Below are positions 18,305-25,630 of a stretch of 59,581 nt of DNA, one piece after another. Source of the stretch: an uncultured Treponema sp. (GTDB taxonomy: Bacteria > Spirochaetota > Spirochaetia > Treponematales > Treponemataceae). The DNA lies in contig CAKULY010000011.1 in NCBI GenBank assembly GCA_934667505.1, forward strand, positions 1 through 59,581. Direction: 5' to 3'. Every line of letters begins with the position of its first letter. Position 1 is the first letter of the stretch. Position numbers and translations under genes: made by a program. The notes under the pieces are model-generated. The model was not told the DNA's origin. It made no database searches and saw only the letters and a list, made by a program, of their open reading frames with translations.

Positions 18305-19768
18305 CTATTTTAAAATCGGTATTTGGCCAGCAACATAGTTTTTTTCAAACGGTTTACTGGCTTCAACAATTCTTCCACAAGGATCAATTATGCAAGTAAA
18401 ACCGCTTGCAGTGCTGCGTACGCTGGGAACATGATTTTCAACGCTTCTAAAAACCGCCATCTGCAAGTGTTGCTTTTGGCATCGCAAACTGCAAGCCCAA
18501 GCATCATTGCTCATGTTAAAAAAAGCACGGGCACCGTTTTTATAAAATAATTTGCAATCTTTTCCAAAAGTATCTTCAAAGCAGATTGGAGTGCTAAAAG
18601 AAAGCCCCTCAAAAGCAAATACAGAAGATTCTTTTCCTGGCGTCCAAAAATGGCTGCCATTATCGAGAAGAATTTTTTTTAAAGATGAAAACTTTTCTTC
18701 AAAAGGAAAATATTCTGCAAAGGGAACTAAATGTATTTTGTCATATTTCAAAGGATTAGGGGGAATAACATTTTGACCGGGCAAAAATATAAGAGCACTA
18801 TTAAAGTCGCCTTCTTCAGTATAACCGGAATTTCCTATGACGAATGCGCAATTTTTGCTATTGATATATTCCAAAAGAGAAGTTATTAAGGCATAGCGTT
18901 TTTCTTCGTGAAACAAATAGTAATTATTCATAATAGAAGGAACAACCGCTGTTTCTGGCCAAATAACAAAACTTGTGTCAGGATTCTTTTCTAAAGCTTG
19001 CTCTGTTAACTCAATAAGATTTTCAACATCTATTCTATAATCTTCAAAACTGTCTTTCCATGGATCTGTATTATTTTGAACGGCAACAACTTTTATTTTT
19101 TTTGAATTACAGGTTATTGAATCTGTATGATTTACTCTGAAAAAACCATAAACGTAAGAAAACATTAAAAAAACGCTAAAAGAACACAATTCCAAAATTG
19201 AATTTTTTGATACTTTGCAAGAGGTTTTGCCATTTTTCCACTTTATAAAGTCGCTGCAAATAGACCACATCACAACAGAACACAAATTCAATAAAGAAGA
19301 AACGCCAAAAACTCCAAAAATATCTGCAATTTGAATTAAGTAAATATTTTTCCACTGATTATACCCATTGACGCCGTAACTAAATCCTAAAAAACCTTTA
19401 GTCTTTAAGTATTCGTAAATGATTAAAACAAACCATATCAAAAGTCCAGAAAATTTTCCGCCCTTTTGACAGCAAATTTTTAAAACAAAAAAAAGAAAAG
19501 CCCAAATAAAAAAGTAAAGAGCACAAACTGCAATCATTGCTATAGAACTATACTTAAAAAGCCATGCAATATAAAAAAAATAAGCAAAAACTCCGTAAAG
19601 TCCGCCATAAAGCCAAACCGACTTACGTGAAGAATATTCTACTAAAAATAAAACTGGAAGAAAAACTATCCAAGACGTTACCGGCAAAGCAACTGCGAAA
19701 AGAAAAATAGAAGAAAATAAAAGAATTAAATTTCTAAGAAAAGGAAAAATGTTATTTTTTATCTGCAA
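18305..19768 (-). CDS. lnt: Apolipoprotein N-acyltransferase
   Basis: This inner-membrane enzyme adds the third acyl chain to lipoproteins. The N-terminal ~200 residues carry several membrane helices. The C-terminal nitrilase-like domain contains the catalytic triad context: Glu in WPETAVVPS, Lys in NPLKYDKIHLVPFAEYFPF and Cys in STPICFEDTFG. It starts with TTG, overlapping the 3-prime end of the HU gene by 17 nt; no in-frame ATG exists near the expected N-terminus. Overlap with HU implies co-transcription. Confidence 0.93.
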   Translation of the reverse strand: MQIKNNIFPFLRNLILLFSSIFLFAVALPVTSWIVFLPVLFLVEYSSRKSVWLYGGLYGVFAYFFYIAWLFKYSSIAMIAVCALYFFIWAFLFFVLKICCQKGGKFSGLLIWFVLIIYEYLKTKGFLGFSYGVNGYNQWKNIYLIQIADIFGVFGVSSLLNLCSVVMWSICSDFIKWKNGKTSCKVSKNSILELCSFSVFLMFSYVYGFFRVNHTDSITCNSKKIKVVAVQNNTDPWKDSFEDYRIDVENLIELTEQALEKNPDTSFVIWPETAVVPSIMNNYYLFHEEKRYALITSLLEYINSKNCAFVIGNSGYTEEGDFNSALIFLPGQNVIPPNPLKYDKIHLVPFAEYFPFEEKFSSLKKILLDNGSHFWTPGKESSVFAFEGLSFSTPICFEDTFGKDCKLFYKNGARAFFNMSNDAWACSLRCQKQHLQMAVFRSVENHVPSVRSTASGFTCIIDPCGRIVEASKPFEKNYVAGQIPILK

Positions 19769-20060
19769 TATCTAAATCCCAAAGAGTTTTTTTTAATTCC
19801 TGCCCGCTTCTAAATGCTGCAACATAATGAGGTTTTACAGAAAGCTGCTCGCCTGTCTTTGGATTTCTTGCACAAGAGCGACCTTTTCTAAGGCGAGGCT
19901 CAAAAGTTCCAAAGCCTCTTAATTCTATAGTAGCACCTTTAGATAGAGATTGCTTTAATTGAGATAAAAAACATTCTACAATATTTTGCACAACATTTTT
20001 TTCGTAATCTGTATTTTGATAAATTGCTTCCACAAGAACATTTTTTGTAACTTTTTCCAT
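19752..20060 (-). CDS. hup: HU/IHF-family DNA-binding protein
   Basis: This nucleoid-associated protein bends DNA. At 102 aa it shows the HU core: IELRGFGTFEPRLRKGRSCARNPKTGEQLSV, including the beta-arm with RNPKTG. The ribosome site is weak (GGGAG about 12 nt upstream). A 12-nt direct repeat lies in its upstream region. The gene overlaps lnt. Confidence 0.93.
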   Translation of the reverse strand: MEKVTKNVLVEAIYQNTDYEKNVVQNIVECFLSQLKQSLSKGATIELRGFGTFEPRLRKGRSCARNPKTGEQLSVKPHYVAAFRSGQELKKTLWDLDIADKK

Positions 20061-20099
20061 TCTTAAACTTTTCTCCCATAAAAAAGTAGTTTACGACGC

Positions 20100-20136
20100 A
20101 AACTTGCAAAGATAAGATGCAATAAAACTTGCAAAG
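20100..20136 (-). repeat. Direct repeat upstream of HU
   Basis: AAACTTGCAAAG occurs at 20100-20111 and again at 20125-20136 (25-nt period). On the HU strand it reads CTTTGCAAGTTT, each copy holding a TTGCAA that could be a -35 element or a protein-binding half-site. Confidence 0.4.
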
Positions 20137-20147
20137 ACTAAAAGACA

Positions 20148-20184
20148 GAAAAAAATCCAGTCAAATCAGCGATCCGACTGGATT
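20148..20184 (-). terminator. Terminator of rpsT
   Basis: A 9-bp perfect stem AATCCAGTC (20154-20162)/GACTGGATT (20176-20184) is followed on the minus strand by six T residues (20148-20153). Confidence 0.9.
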
Positions 20185-20208
20185 CTTTGACAAAAAATAA
20201 CTTAAAAG

Positions 20209-20493
20209 TTATTTTGCTGCGTCAGCAGCAAATGAAACATTAAAAAGTTTCATCATTCTTGACTTCTTGCGAGATACAGCGTTTCTCTTCATAACACCCT
20301 TGCTTCTAGCACTGTCAAGTTCACTTACAAGTGTCTTGAGCTTTGTTTCAGCAAGAGCCTTATCTTTAGCCTGACAAGCTTCTACAAACTGTCTAGCATA
20401 TGTTTTGCAAGTACTTTTAATAGCCTTGTTATGAAGTCTTCTAACTTCACTCTGTGCAAACGCTTTTTCTGCAGATGTTTTCTTAGTTGCCAA
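20209..20493 (-). CDS. rpsT: 30S ribosomal protein S20
   Basis: This 94-aa Lys/Arg-rich three-helix S20 binds 16S rRNA early in assembly. It has the typical features: KKTSAEKAFAQSEVRRLHNKAIKS at the start and KGVMKRNAVSRKKSRM near the C-terminus. The start codon is TTG (GGGGG about 7 nt upstream), with no ATG alternative. E. coli rpsT also starts with UUG and is autoregulated there, so the rare start may be functionally retained. It has its own promoter and terminator. Confidence 0.95.
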   Translation of the reverse strand: MATKKTSAEKAFAQSEVRRLHNKAIKSTCKTYARQFVEACQAKDKALAETKLKTLVSELDSARSKGVMKRNAVSRKKSRMMKLFNVSFAADAAK

Positions 20494-20525
20494 AGGGGAC
20501 CCCCAAAAAAAAGTTAACTTTGATA

Positions 20526-20554
20526 ATAATAATGAACAGTCTATAAATAGTCAA
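20526..20554 (-). promoter_or_regulatory. Sigma-70 promoter for rpsT
   Basis: Minus strand TTGACT (20549-20554), 17-nt spacer, TATTAT (20526-20531). The leader is about 25 nt and contains the G-rich ribosome site. Confidence 0.8.
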
Positions 20555-20618
20555 TAACAGAATGGATATTCTTTGAAATCAGTTTTTAAGATTTTTCCAT
20601 ATTTAGCAAAAACTGTAA

Positions 20619-20647
20619 TTGACTAAGCACAATTATATCATTATCAT
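20619..20647 (+). promoter_or_regulatory. Sigma-70 promoter for the small zinc-ribbon gene
   Basis: TTGACT (20619-20624), 17-nt spacer, TATCAT (20642-20647). The transcript would carry a leader of about 33 nt with a GGAGG site. Confidence 0.8.
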
Positions 20648-20686
20648 AGACAACAATACGTATTAATTTTTTTATGGAGGAACACC

Positions 20687-20857
20687 ATGGCTGGAGCAAG
20701 TAAGAACTCTCGTACTACTGTTGCAACACAGAAATTCGTTTGTCCATGCGGCGGCGAAATTGTAATGAAAACTTTGTATGCAGGCGGAAAACTTAAGAAT
20801 ATCGCCGAATGCTCAAAATGCAAACGTACAGAGAGACGTCCTAAAGACTTCAAATAA
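20687..20857 (+). CDS. Small zinc-ribbon protein (56 aa), unknown function
   Basis: The translation begins MAGASKNSRTTVATQKFVC and ends RRPKDFK. Two cysteine pairs, CPCGG (about residues 19-23) and CSKC (about 42-45), form a likely treble-clef or zinc-ribbon, and the protein is strongly basic. It has a near-consensus promoter, a perfect GGAGG 6 nt before the ATG, and a strong terminator, so it should be highly expressed. Size, charge and L33-like cysteine spacing suggest a ribosome or RNA-polymerase associated role, but I do not recognise a named family. It is not L33 by sequence. Confidence 0.8.
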   Translation: MAGASKNSRTTVATQKFVCPCGGEIVMKTLYAGGKLKNIAECSKCKRTERRPKDFK

Positions 20858-20890
20858 TGCTATAATTTGCTTATACGGCTTATAAAGTAA

Positions 20891-20942
20891 AAAAAACTAC
20901 TTGTACAAAGTTCTTAAAACTGCGTAAAAGTAGTTTTTTTTT
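20891..20942. terminator. Bidirectional terminator between zinc-ribbon gene and plsC
   Basis: AAAAAACTACTT (20891-20902) pairs with AAGTAGTTTTTT (20928-20939), with A-run before and T-run after. Confidence 0.9.
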
Positions 20943-20948
20943 GCACTT

Positions 20949-21710
20949 TTATTTTTGAGTGCTTGGCAATTTTCGCCACTGTTCAAGCTGTTTCTGAATA
21001 AGCAGTCTGCTTTCGTCCAAAAGTTTTACTTCTTCTTCTTTAGATTTTGGCGCTTCAAAAACTTTTAGAATTTTTACCCTATAGCAACCGTTCTTTAAAT
21101 TGCGCATAATATTTTTCATGTCGCGGATTTGATAACCGCCATCTAATGCGCACACCACTATAGGAAGCTTTGTTGTTTCATAAAGTTTTCTAAACCCAGC
21201 AGAATAAAATTTTCCAACATTTCCATCTTTTGTTCTAGTGCCTTCCGGAAAAATTACCGGTATTTGATTTTTTTCAAGAACGCGCTGACCAAACTGCTCT
21301 ATAGTTTTCATTGCAATCATTGGACTTCCTCGCCTAGGAATCATGCAATGCTCTTGAACCCTCAACATTTCAGAAACCAACGGAATATGCCTGGAAAGAT
21401 TATCCTTTGCAACGAAACGCAAATCCCTATCTCTTAAAAAATTCATATAAGCAGGAATATCCAAAAGACTTTGATGATTTGAAACAAGGATAAACTGATT
21501 TGGAAGATTTTTTTTATTTTCCGAATATGAAAAAAAATTAAAATGCCTAAAACATCTTAGTATCGAAAAAACACGTGGGGCAAGAACTTTTACGATATAG
21601 TTAGAAATTTTCATGCACAGTCGTCTGCTGACAGGATAAGCAAAAATATTTAAGACAGCTGCAGGTATAATGCTTCCAAAAAGGCAGATTAATGTAATGA
21701 AACTGTACAA
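20949..21710 (-). CDS. plsC: 1-acyl-sn-glycerol-3-phosphate acyltransferase
   Basis: This membrane enzyme adds the second acyl chain to make phosphatidic acid. It has an N-terminal hydrophobic helix (about residues 1-25), the catalytic NHQSLLD motif (NHX4D), RRGSP, and the acceptor-binding FPEGTRTKDG. Its 253-aa length is normal. The start is TTG at 21710 with GGAGG 6 nt upstream; no closer ATG fits. It lies 84 nt downstream of the DinG gene on the same strand. Confidence 0.93.
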   Translation of the reverse strand: MYSFITLICLFGSIIPAAVLNIFAYPVSRRLCMKISNYIVKVLAPRVFSILRCFRHFNFFSYSENKKNLPNQFILVSNHQSLLDIPAYMNFLRDRDLRFVAKDNLSRHIPLVSEMLRVQEHCMIPRRGSPMIAMKTIEQFGQRVLEKNQIPVIFPEGTRTKDGNVGKFYSAGFRKLYETTKLPIVVCALDGGYQIRDMKNIMRNLKNGCYRVKILKVFEAPKSKEEEVKLLDESRLLIQKQLEQWRKLPSTQK

Positions 21711-21794
21711 TCAATTCCTCCAAAATATTTTTTTTAACAACTCAAATATCAAACATTCAAACTAAATAGATTTTATATATAATATGTTTTAGTG

Positions 21795-23939
21795 TCAATT
21801 AAAAATAAATTTAGTAACAGCGCTACAAATAGAATCTAGCGGTTCATACATTTTTTTACAATCCGGAACATTTGACATAAAAACAGAACCGTAACGCTTT
21901 TCGTAAATTCTTTTATCCAAAACAGCGACAACGCCTTTGTCTGAACTTTTTCGAATAAGACGTCCAATTCCTTGCCTAAATTTTATAATTGCATCAGGAA
22001 TGCTTAATTCCATAAAGGAACTTCCGCCTTGTTTTTCGATAACTTCCGAGCGAGCCGTAAAAATAGGATCATTAGGCACAGAAAAAGGAAGTTTTACTAT
22101 AACAACTTGGCAAAGAGAATCACCGGGGACATCTACGCCTTGCCAAAAAGAATCTGTAGCAAAAAGGACTGAAGAAACATCTTTTTTAAAATTTTCAAGA
22201 AGCCTTGCGTTGTCGTCACTTCCCTGTCTTAAAATAGCTCCTGAAAACTCCTTTAACTTTACAGAAACTGAGTTATAAGCTTTTTTTAAAGAATCATAAG
22301 AAGTAAATAAAACTAAAGTTCTTCCATCAGCGGCTAAAATAAGTTTACACAACGCAGATTCAACCCAATACTGAAAGTTCATATCCTCTGGAAACGGAGC
22401 ATCAGAAGGAACTGCGAACAACATATTCTTTGAATAAGGGAAAGGCGAATCAAACTGACCTTTAAGAACTCTTTCTGAATCCACAAAGCCAGCGCCGGTT
22501 CTTCGCATCCAATATGAAAAATTTCTGCCAGTTTTTAAAGTTGCAGAAGTACATACAACGGTTTTCATGGGCTCAAAGACTCCTGCAAGCATCATAGGAG
22601 CAATATCCAGCGGAGTTTCAGTCATGACCACAAAAAAAGGATTTGAATTTTCAAAGCTAGAGTCTTTAGAAAGACATTTTTTTTGCATCCAGAAAACAAG
22701 ATCAGGCTTTTCTTGCCAAGAAGAAAAATCATTTAAAACTATACAAATACTGTGAAGTCTATTTATTAATGTTTTTGTCTCCCAATATGCAGGAATTTCT
22801 TTATCGCTATCATCGATTCCTTCAAGAAGTTTTCTGGCATAAAAAACTAGCTCATCAATACTAGAAGCAAGCGTAGCCGCCAAAGATATAACCGCTCCAA
22901 AAGAAAGAGCATTGCTAGCACACAAGCGGATGGTAGATTCATTGCAAAACATATCCATTGCAGCAGTTTCTAAATTTACAATATCATTTTTTATTCTAGA
23001 AACCATGCTGTAAAGAGAAACAGAATTTTCTTCCATAGAAGAAAGAAGTGTCAAAGTACACAAAAATCCAGATTCAGAATTTCTTTTTTTTCTATAAAGC
23101 TGATTAATAGATTTTATAACTTCAAAGCGATTAAAACTTTCGCTAAAAAAACTTGTCGCCGCATTTTCAATGCCATGCGCTTCATCAAAAATTATTCTTC
23201 TGTACGGAGGAAGGACAGCCGCATCATCATAACCAGCACCGTGCATACGAGTCTCTATATCCGCAAAAAGCAAGTGATGATTTACGATTAGCAAGTTTGC
23301 GCTTGAAGCCTTTTTTCTAATTTTCATGACAAAACATTCAGAGAAAAATGGACAGTGCTTTCCCATGCAGGCATCGCTTTCTGAATTTATTTTTGACCAC
23401 AAATTATCACTAATAAAAAAGGTTGCTTCGCTTTTACTTCCACTCTCTGTAGTTTTTACCCATTCGCAAAGCCGCTCTACTAGTTCACCATCAGCATCAA
23501 AAAGCTCTCTCTGAACAGAAAACGCTTCAAACCTTCTTTTGCAAACATAATTTTGTCTGCCTTTTAAAAGAATGTATTTTACTTTTTTACCAATAATTTT
23601 TTCTGCAATAGGGATATCCTTTTCTACAAGCTGCTGCTGAAGATTTATTGTTCCTGTAGAAATAACTATTTTCTCGTGATTTTTTAAAGCCCAAGCCATA
23701 GAAGGAATAAGATACGCAAAAGATTTTCCAACTCCTGTACCCGCTTCAAAAACTCCTATTGAATCATTGTTGAACGCTTCTGTAATATTTTTTAACAATT
23801 CGATTTGAACAGGTCTTTCCTCATAAGATTCACTAGACGCAGCGAACGGACCTTTCTCAGAAAGATAATACCCCATTTGTTCAGGATCTAACGGAACAAC
23901 AGCCAAAGCCTTTTCTGATTGCAATTTTTCATCGGACAT
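21795..23939 (-). CDS. dinG: DinG/XPD-type ATP-dependent DNA helicase
   Basis: This superfamily-2 iron-sulphur helicase acts in DNA repair. Walker A is EAGTGVGKSFAY. Four candidate Fe-S cysteines sit at NYVCKRR, DACMG, KHCPF and SECFV. Later motifs are IVNHHLLFAD, DEAH (IFDEAHGIE), ATDSFWQGVDVPG and RQGIGRLIR. At 714 aa it is the length of E. coli DinG. I chose ATG 23939 (MSDEKL), with GAGAGG 5 nt upstream, over a longer frame. The gene follows the tRNA-Glu terminator. Confidence 0.9.
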   Translation of the reverse strand: MSDEKLQSEKALAVVPLDPEQMGYYLSEKGPFAASSESYEERPVQIELLKNITEAFNNDSIGVFEAGTGVGKSFAYLIPSMAWALKNHEKIVISTGTINLQQQLVEKDIPIAEKIIGKKVKYILLKGRQNYVCKRRFEAFSVQRELFDADGELVERLCEWVKTTESGSKSEATFFISDNLWSKINSESDACMGKHCPFFSECFVMKIRKKASSANLLIVNHHLLFADIETRMHGAGYDDAAVLPPYRRIIFDEAHGIENAATSFFSESFNRFEVIKSINQLYRKKRNSESGFLCTLTLLSSMEENSVSLYSMVSRIKNDIVNLETAAMDMFCNESTIRLCASNALSFGAVISLAATLASSIDELVFYARKLLEGIDDSDKEIPAYWETKTLINRLHSICIVLNDFSSWQEKPDLVFWMQKKCLSKDSSFENSNPFFVVMTETPLDIAPMMLAGVFEPMKTVVCTSATLKTGRNFSYWMRRTGAGFVDSERVLKGQFDSPFPYSKNMLFAVPSDAPFPEDMNFQYWVESALCKLILAADGRTLVLFTSYDSLKKAYNSVSVKLKEFSGAILRQGSDDNARLLENFKKDVSSVLFATDSFWQGVDVPGDSLCQVVIVKLPFSVPNDPIFTARSEVIEKQGGSSFMELSIPDAIIKFRQGIGRLIRKSSDKGVVAVLDKRIYEKRYGSVFMSNVPDCKKMYEPLDSICSAVTKFIFN

Positions 23940-23972
23940 AAATACCTCTCTGCTGAAAATCGCCGTTAAAGT

Positions 23973-24003
23973 AAAAACCCTATGTAACAAACATTACATA
24001 GGG
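23973..24003 (-). terminator. Terminator of tRNA-Glu
   Basis: A 10-bp perfect stem, CCCTATGTAA (23978-23987)/TTACATAGGG (23994-24003), is followed on the minus strand by TTTTT. Confidence 0.88.
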
Positions 24004-24009
24004 CAAAAA

Positions 24010-24081
24010 CATCTCCCACGGGAATTGAACCCATGTTGTCGGGATGAAAACCCGATGTCCTAACCACTAGACGAGGGAGAC
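24010..24081 (-). tRNA. tRNA-Glu (anticodon TTC)
   Basis: The 72-nt cloverleaf begins GTCTCCC and ends GGGAGAT plus discriminator G, with a G-U first pair. The D-arm is TCGTCTAGTGGTTAGGA, the anticodon loop TTTTCAT (anticodon TTC) is closed by TCGGG/CCCGA, and the T-arm is ATGGG/TTCAATT/CCCGT. CCA is not encoded. It has its own promoter and terminator. Confidence 0.96.
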
Positions 24082-24104
24082 ATACAATTCACATTGATGT
24101 AAGG

Positions 24105-24133
24105 ATAATATCAAACCAAAATAATTTGGTCAA
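24105..24133 (-). promoter_or_regulatory. Sigma-70 promoter for tRNA-Glu
   Basis: Minus strand TTGACC (24128-24133), 17-nt spacer, TATTAT (24105-24110). The spacer holds a small palindrome (ACCAAA/TTTGGT). Confidence 0.8.
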
Positions 24134-24168
24134 TACGATTTTAAAAAATTATCACAAATTTGATTAAG

Positions 24169-24227
24169 TTTCAGCAAAAAACTAGACTTTCAACCTATTA
24201 CAAAAGGCAACAGTAAATTTGCTGAAA
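24169..24227. repeat. Unexplained 10-bp inverted repeat
   Basis: TTTCAGCAAA (24169-24178) and TTTGCTGAAA (24218-24227) flank about 40 nt. The plus strand continues GCATTTTTTT, as in a terminator, but no plus-strand gene precedes it. It lies between the alarmone synthetase gene and tRNA-Glu. Confidence 0.4.
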
Positions 24228-24273
24228 GCATTTTTTTAAAAGAGCTACAAAAAACTCGAAGCTTGGACTAAAT

Positions 24274-25542
24274 TTACATATCCATATCAAATTTTTTCAT
24301 AAGTTTTGAATGAAGCTCTTCCAATCCCGGATCTTCCAAGCCCAATCTCTGCGCAGCAACAATATCGTTCATTGCATTTTCATACTGGCTCAATTCGTAA
24401 TAAGCAATAGCTCTTCTAAAAAACGCATGAGACTGATATTCGTTTAGCTCTAGCGATTTTGAAAAACATTCAATTGCCTGCTCATATTTTTTTTGAATCG
24501 AATAAACAATGCCTTCGTAATAAATGGAACGAAATGAAGTTTTATCAAGCTCAAATGATTTTTTAAAGTCTAAAAGAGCGTTGTCGTAATCATTTTTTGC
24601 AAAATATGCCATTCCACGATGCTTGTGTATTACGCCAAGCACTACGTTATTTGGAGCAGGCTTAGATTCTATTATGCGTGTATAAATTTTTATAGCAGTT
24701 TCTAAATCGCCCAAATTATGTGCCCGTATAGCAGAAAGAATCATTTCGTCAATTGTTCCATGAACATAAGGATTGACCCGTTCTATTGATTTTTCTTGAA
24801 CGGATTTTCCAATCATGGAATCTGTAAGTTCATCAGCCTTTTCATAAAACGAACGGCGTCTTGTATTCATTTCCGTCTGAAGATTTTTTTGGTAATCACG
24901 AATTTCTTGAAAAATTATATCCGCAAGGCTAAGAGAAGCATTCATAGAAGCGAGTTTTCTTCTTAAAGGCATATCAAAAGGCGTAAATTCAGTTTTGTAG
25001 ATAAGTTCGTGTTCAACTTCAGCCCAGGCATCTTGCAAAATAGTGCGAATCTGAATTTCACAAACAAGCTCATCTGGAATTTTTATTTTGTCAGGAAGAT
25101 TATCAGGAATAAACTCTTTAGGAATTCCAATCAAAACATGAATTGATTCGTATCCAAACTCTCTAAAACTTTGATTTGCCCCCTTTATTTCTATTTCCTT
25201 TACATCAAACATTGAGCTTATTTGTTCTCTTACTTCTTGAATGTCTTCCAAAAATGTACAGATGATTCTAATACCTATCATATCAGTTAGACAGACTAGA
25301 CTAGAACTTTCTGCAGCTTCTTTTGGATGCTGGCGAAGCACTTTTTTATAATAACTTTCAAAACTTTTTATTCGAGCCTTATAAGTTGGCTGAGATGAAA
25401 GCTTTATTTCTTTTATCAGACTATCCTTTATTTTTTGCATTATCTGCTCTAAACAAGGTGTATAATCTTCATATATTTTCTTTAAAGAATTTTTTGCTGG
25501 AATAGAAGAGTAAATATTTAAGTCATTCTGTGGTGTAATCAT
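24274..25542 (-). CDS. RelA/SpoT-domain (p)ppGpp synthetase fused to TPR repeats
   Basis: The N-terminal ~230 residues form a small-alarmone-synthetase fold: ARIKSFESYYKKV (ATP/pyrophosphate-binding Lys region), TDMIGIRIIC, FREFGYESIHVLIG and EIQIRTILQDAWAEVEHEL with the catalytic Glu. No HD hydrolase domain precedes it. Residues from about 270 on form at least four TPR units (for example AMAYFAKNDYDNALLDFKKSFELD-like). No TGS or ACT domain exists, so this is not a long RelA/SpoT. The TPR may sense a protein partner. I chose ATG 25542 (MITPQN) because the promoter -10 box ends 6 nt before it; ATG 25557 is the alternative and would lie inside the promoter. Confidence 0.85.
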   Translation of the reverse strand: MITPQNDLNIYSSIPAKNSLKKIYEDYTPCLEQIMQKIKDSLIKEIKLSSQPTYKARIKSFESYYKKVLRQHPKEAAESSSLVCLTDMIGIRIICTFLEDIQEVREQISSMFDVKEIEIKGANQSFREFGYESIHVLIGIPKEFIPDNLPDKIKIPDELVCEIQIRTILQDAWAEVEHELIYKTEFTPFDMPLRRKLASMNASLSLADIIFQEIRDYQKNLQTEMNTRRRSFYEKADELTDSMIGKSVQEKSIERVNPYVHGTIDEMILSAIRAHNLGDLETAIKIYTRIIESKPAPNNVVLGVIHKHRGMAYFAKNDYDNALLDFKKSFELDKTSFRSIYYEGIVYSIQKKYEQAIECFSKSLELNEYQSHAFFRRAIAYYELSQYENAMNDIVAAQRLGLEDPGLEELHSKLMKKFDMDM

Positions 25543-25548
25543 ACTTAT

Positions 25549-25576
25549 ATTGTACATCACATTAATTTATTTACAA
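25549..25576 (-). promoter_or_regulatory. Sigma-70 promoter for the alarmone synthetase gene
   Basis: Minus strand TTGTAA (25571-25576), 16-nt spacer, TACAAT (25549-25554), then 6 nt to ATG 25542. There is no ribosome site. Confidence 0.5.
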
Positions 25577-25580
25577 CAAA

Positions 25581-25614
25581 AAAAATGGCTGTTCAAAACT
25601 GAACAGCCATTTTT
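25581..25614 (-). terminator. Strong terminator of flaA
   Basis: A 15-bp perfect stem, AAAAATGGCTGTTCA/TGAACAGCCATTTTT, with a 4-nt loop and a T-run on the minus strand. Confidence 0.93.
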
Positions 25615-25630
25615 CAAACCAAACTAAAAG

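Noticed and set aside
20644..20853. Minus-strand 69-codon frame opposite the zinc-ribbon gene
   Set aside because: The plus strand has promoter, ribosome site, CxxC pairs and terminator; the antisense frame has none.
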